Shown one piece after another: positions 5,927-8,049 of a stretch of 8,049 bases of DNA (position 1 is the stretch's first letter; each line of letters starts with the position of its first letter). The notes beneath the pieces were generated by a model. The model made no database searches, was not told where the DNA came from, and saw nothing but the letters and a program-made list of their open reading frames with translations. Location of the stretch: NCBI GenBank assembly GCA_964640305.1, contig CAZXFF010000067.1:1-8049 (forward strand), read 5' to 3'. Source of the DNA: Coprenecus sp964640305 (GTDB taxonomy: Bacteria; Bacteroidota; Bacteroidia; Bacteroidales; UBA932). A program made the position numbers and the translations under genes.

Positions 5927-6898
5927 ATTTCAATCCACCCACCTCCTGCGAGGTGGGACGCGGTTGATCTTGAGCATTTCCTGCACCTTGTCATTTCAAT
6001 CCACCCACCTCCTGCGAGGTGGGACTAGGCGACTACTGCGGGTATCTCACAGCGCGGGAATTTCAATCCACCCACCTCCTGCGAGGTGGGACCGACGGCG
6101 CGAGCAGCTATGTGGCCGGGGCGGAATTTCAATCCACCCACCTCCTGCGAGGTGGGACGAGGATCTGGTGGTGATGGTAGAACGTATTGGTATTTCAATC
6201 CACCCACCTCCTGCGAGGTGGGACAGGGCTATCATGATACCGAGGATCAAAGGTTTCCTTATTTCAATCCACCCACCTCCTGCGAGGTGGGACGGCACCG
6301 CGTAGCTGTCAGGCGGCGGGCAGAAATCATTTCAATCCACCCACCTCCTGCGAGGTGGGACGGGCCTTGACGATCTGACCATCGCGACCAACGAATTTCA
6401 ATCCACCCACCTCCTGCGAGGTGGGACACAATATCGTCTATATTTGCTATAATACAATAGTATTTCAATCCACCCACCTCCTGCGAGGTGGGACGATGGC
6501 GGAGCCGCCTTTCCCTCGACGCCTGCCTATTTCAATCCACCCACCTCCTGCGAGGTGGGACATGGACAGGCTTAACCGCGCCGTGGTGGAGGCAGAATTT
6601 CAATCCACCCACCTCCTGCGAGGTGGGACCGGGCGTGAACGCGCCGAAGAGCCTGTCCATGTCATTTCAATCCACCCACCTCCTGCGAGGTGGGACGGCA
6701 ATCGCTACCCGGTATATCCGGGAGCTGGAATTTCAATCCACCCACCTCCTGCGAGGTGGGACATGGACACGGTGGAGCTTGAGGAGAGCGGAGGCGTATT
6801 TCAATCCACCCACCTCCTGCGAGGTGGGACACTGCGTCCGTGACCGTTTTGACAGCTGCAGACCTATTTCAATCCACCCACCTCCTGCGAGGTGGGAC
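5927..6898 (-). repeat. Older CRISPR block: 15 identical repeats with T at position 28
   Basis: Fifteen copies read identically by eye, each with GAGGTGGGAC at the plus-strand end. In the transcript, position 6 is A and pairs with U19, giving a fully Watson-Crick seven-pair stem. Several enclosed spacers contain open coding-like frames, for example GLDDLTIATN in the spacer at 6362-6394, but no source can be named from sequence alone. Confidence 0.92.
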
Positions 6899-6931
6899 GA
6901 ACTTCTGGTGCGGCGGCTGTCCGGGCTGGAG

Positions 6932-8034
6932 ATTTCAATCCACCCACCTCCTGCGAGGCGGGACGCACATACATGGGCCGCTGTGCGATCAACTGCCAAT
7001 TTCAATCCACCCACCTCCTGCGAGGCGGGACGACGGATGTGATGATCGACTGCGGAGCGTGGGTCATATTTCAATCCACCCACCTCCTGCGAGGCGGGAC
7101 GATCCTCTGCCGGATCGTCCGTCCCCTGTCCGGCATTTCAATCCACCCACCTCCTGCGAGGCGGGACCCAGACAAACGATGAGCAGATTGTATATGCTGT
7201 ATTTCAATCCACCCACCTCCTGCGAGGCGGGACCCCGGTTGACTTTGCGGAGTGGCTGTTTGGCATTATTTCAATCCACCCACCTCCTGCGAGGCGGGAC
7301 CGAAAAGGTACAATTTCCAGCATTGACGGCGGCATTTCAATCCACCCACCTCCTGCGAGGCGGGACCCCCATTGGCGTACACGAAAATGTGTATATTGAG
7401 ATTTCAATCCACCCACCTCCTGCGAGGCGGGACATGATGCCTGTTTATGCCAAGTGCAAGCGCGATAATTTCAATCCACCCACCTCCTGCGAGGCGGGAC
7501 AAGGACTTTGCCCGGTGCATGGCGGAGTGTGAGCATTTCAATCCACCCACCTCCTGCGAGGCGGGACCGTCTGGTCGGCGGTGGTCAGCTGCTCAGGATC
7601 GTATTTCAATCCACCCACCTCCTGCGAGGCGGGACCTTGCAGCACAGCATCAACTCCATTGCCAAGGAATTTCAATCCACCCACCTCCTGCGAGGCGGGA
7701 CGGTTTACTTGTGGATAGTTATTAGGATTATCAAGATTTCAATCCACCCACCTCCTGCGAGGCGGGACCTTTTCACCAGGCGAGCGGAAAGCCCTATAGT
7801 ATTTCAATCCACCCACCTCCTGCGAGGCGGGACCCCGCTCCCGGTTCTGTTCCAGGCGCTCCAGGTATTTCAATCCACCCACCTCCTGCGAGGCGGGACG
7901 ATTCATAAGGATGTTCTGCCTGAAATTGATGTGATTTCAATCCACCCACCTCCTGCGAGGCGGGACATTTTGCACTAACCGCGTGGCCATCCGTCCACGA
8001 TATTTCAATCCACCCACCTCCTGCGAGGCGGGAC
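6932..8034 (-). repeat. Newer CRISPR block: 17 identical repeats with C at position 28
   Basis: Seventeen copies read identically by eye, each with GAGGCGGGAC at the plus-strand end. In the transcript, position 6 is G, forming a G-U wobble with U19. The block is on the predicted leader side and is not interrupted by any T-type repeat. Its last spacer, from 8035, is cut by the window edge. Confidence 0.92.
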
Positions 8035-8049
8035 GAAATGACCTGATGG

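Larger units (their letters stand above)
5860..8049 (-). CRISPR. Subtype I-C CRISPR array: 33 repeats, 32 full spacers, continuing past the right edge
   Basis: Repeats are 33 bases, beginning ATTTCAATCC and ending GCGAGG(T/C)GGGAC on the plus strand. They start at 5860, 5927, 5993, 6060, 6126, 6192, 6261, 6329, 6395, 6462, 6529, 6597, 6664, 6730, 6798, 6866, 6932, 6999, 7068, 7135, 7201, 7268, 7334, 7401, 7468, 7535, 7603, 7669, 7736, 7801, 7867, 7934 and 8002. Spacers are 32-36 bases (one 32, ten 33, thirteen 34, six 35, two 36), all different; a 33rd is cut after 15 bases. Read on the minus strand, the repeat ends GTGGATTGAAAT, the hallmark of subtype I-C. It forms a seven-pair hairpin (CCCACCT/AGGTGGG) with a six-base loop, followed by the 11-base segment TGGATTGAAAT, which Cas5c is known to leave as the crRNA 5' handle. 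The leader and probably the cas genes should therefore lie right of 8049. No cas gene is in the window, so the subtype rests on the repeat alone. Confidence 0.97.

Noticed and set aside
5893..8049. Self-targeting spacers against genes in this window
   Set aside because: By eye no spacer matched the amylase, methyltransferase, hydrolase, cat or GH30 sequence on either strand. A computed alignment would be decisive.

Overview
The window looks like part of a chromosome from a GC-rich member of the Bacillota, probably a gut or rumen Clostridia-type anaerobe. The clues are strong AGGAGG-type ribosome sites, consensus sigma-A promoters, a cytoplasmic Bacillus-like alpha-amylase, a secreted plant-glycan hydrolase and a subtype I-C CRISPR array. 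The taxonomy is inference. No rRNA, tRNA, transposase, phage gene or cas gene is visible.

Layout, left to right. (1) At 1-1052 on the minus strand is the 5' part of a GH13 alpha-amylase, cut by the left edge. It is read from a consensus promoter with a LacI-family-like operator just downstream of the -10 box. (2) Diverging from it, a plus-strand promoter serves a tight two-gene unit: a SAM-dependent methyltransferase (1347-2117) and an alpha/beta-hydrolase (2122-2910). (3) Convergent to these is a minus-strand type A chloramphenicol acetyltransferase-family gene (3075-3752) with its active-site residues in place. (4) Diverging from that is a secreted GH30 glycosidase on the plus strand (3924-5438), followed about 270 bases later by a probable intrinsic terminator. 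(5) From 5860 to the right edge the window is a CRISPR array: 33 repeats, 32 complete spacers and one cut spacer.

The array is the most informative element. In transcript orientation (minus strand) the repeat ends in the I-C type GTGGATTGAAAT, so the leader and probably the cas genes should lie beyond the right edge, and the left end is the old, distal end. Two details support this polarity. The leftmost repeat is degenerate, with all five changes confined to the crRNA 5'-handle segment and the hairpin intact. The other repeats fall into two clean blocks differing by one base: 15 older repeats carry T, then 17 newer repeats carry C, which turns one stem pair into a G-U wobble. I see no evidence of a wholly new system. 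The array's clean internal history and the amylase control region are the points most worth a second look.

The two glycosidases suggest a saccharolytic lifestyle: GH30 acts outside the cell on a plant or host glycan, and GH13 acts on maltodextrins inside it. The methyltransferase/hydrolase pair and the acetyltransferase have no specific substrate that can be read from the sequence.
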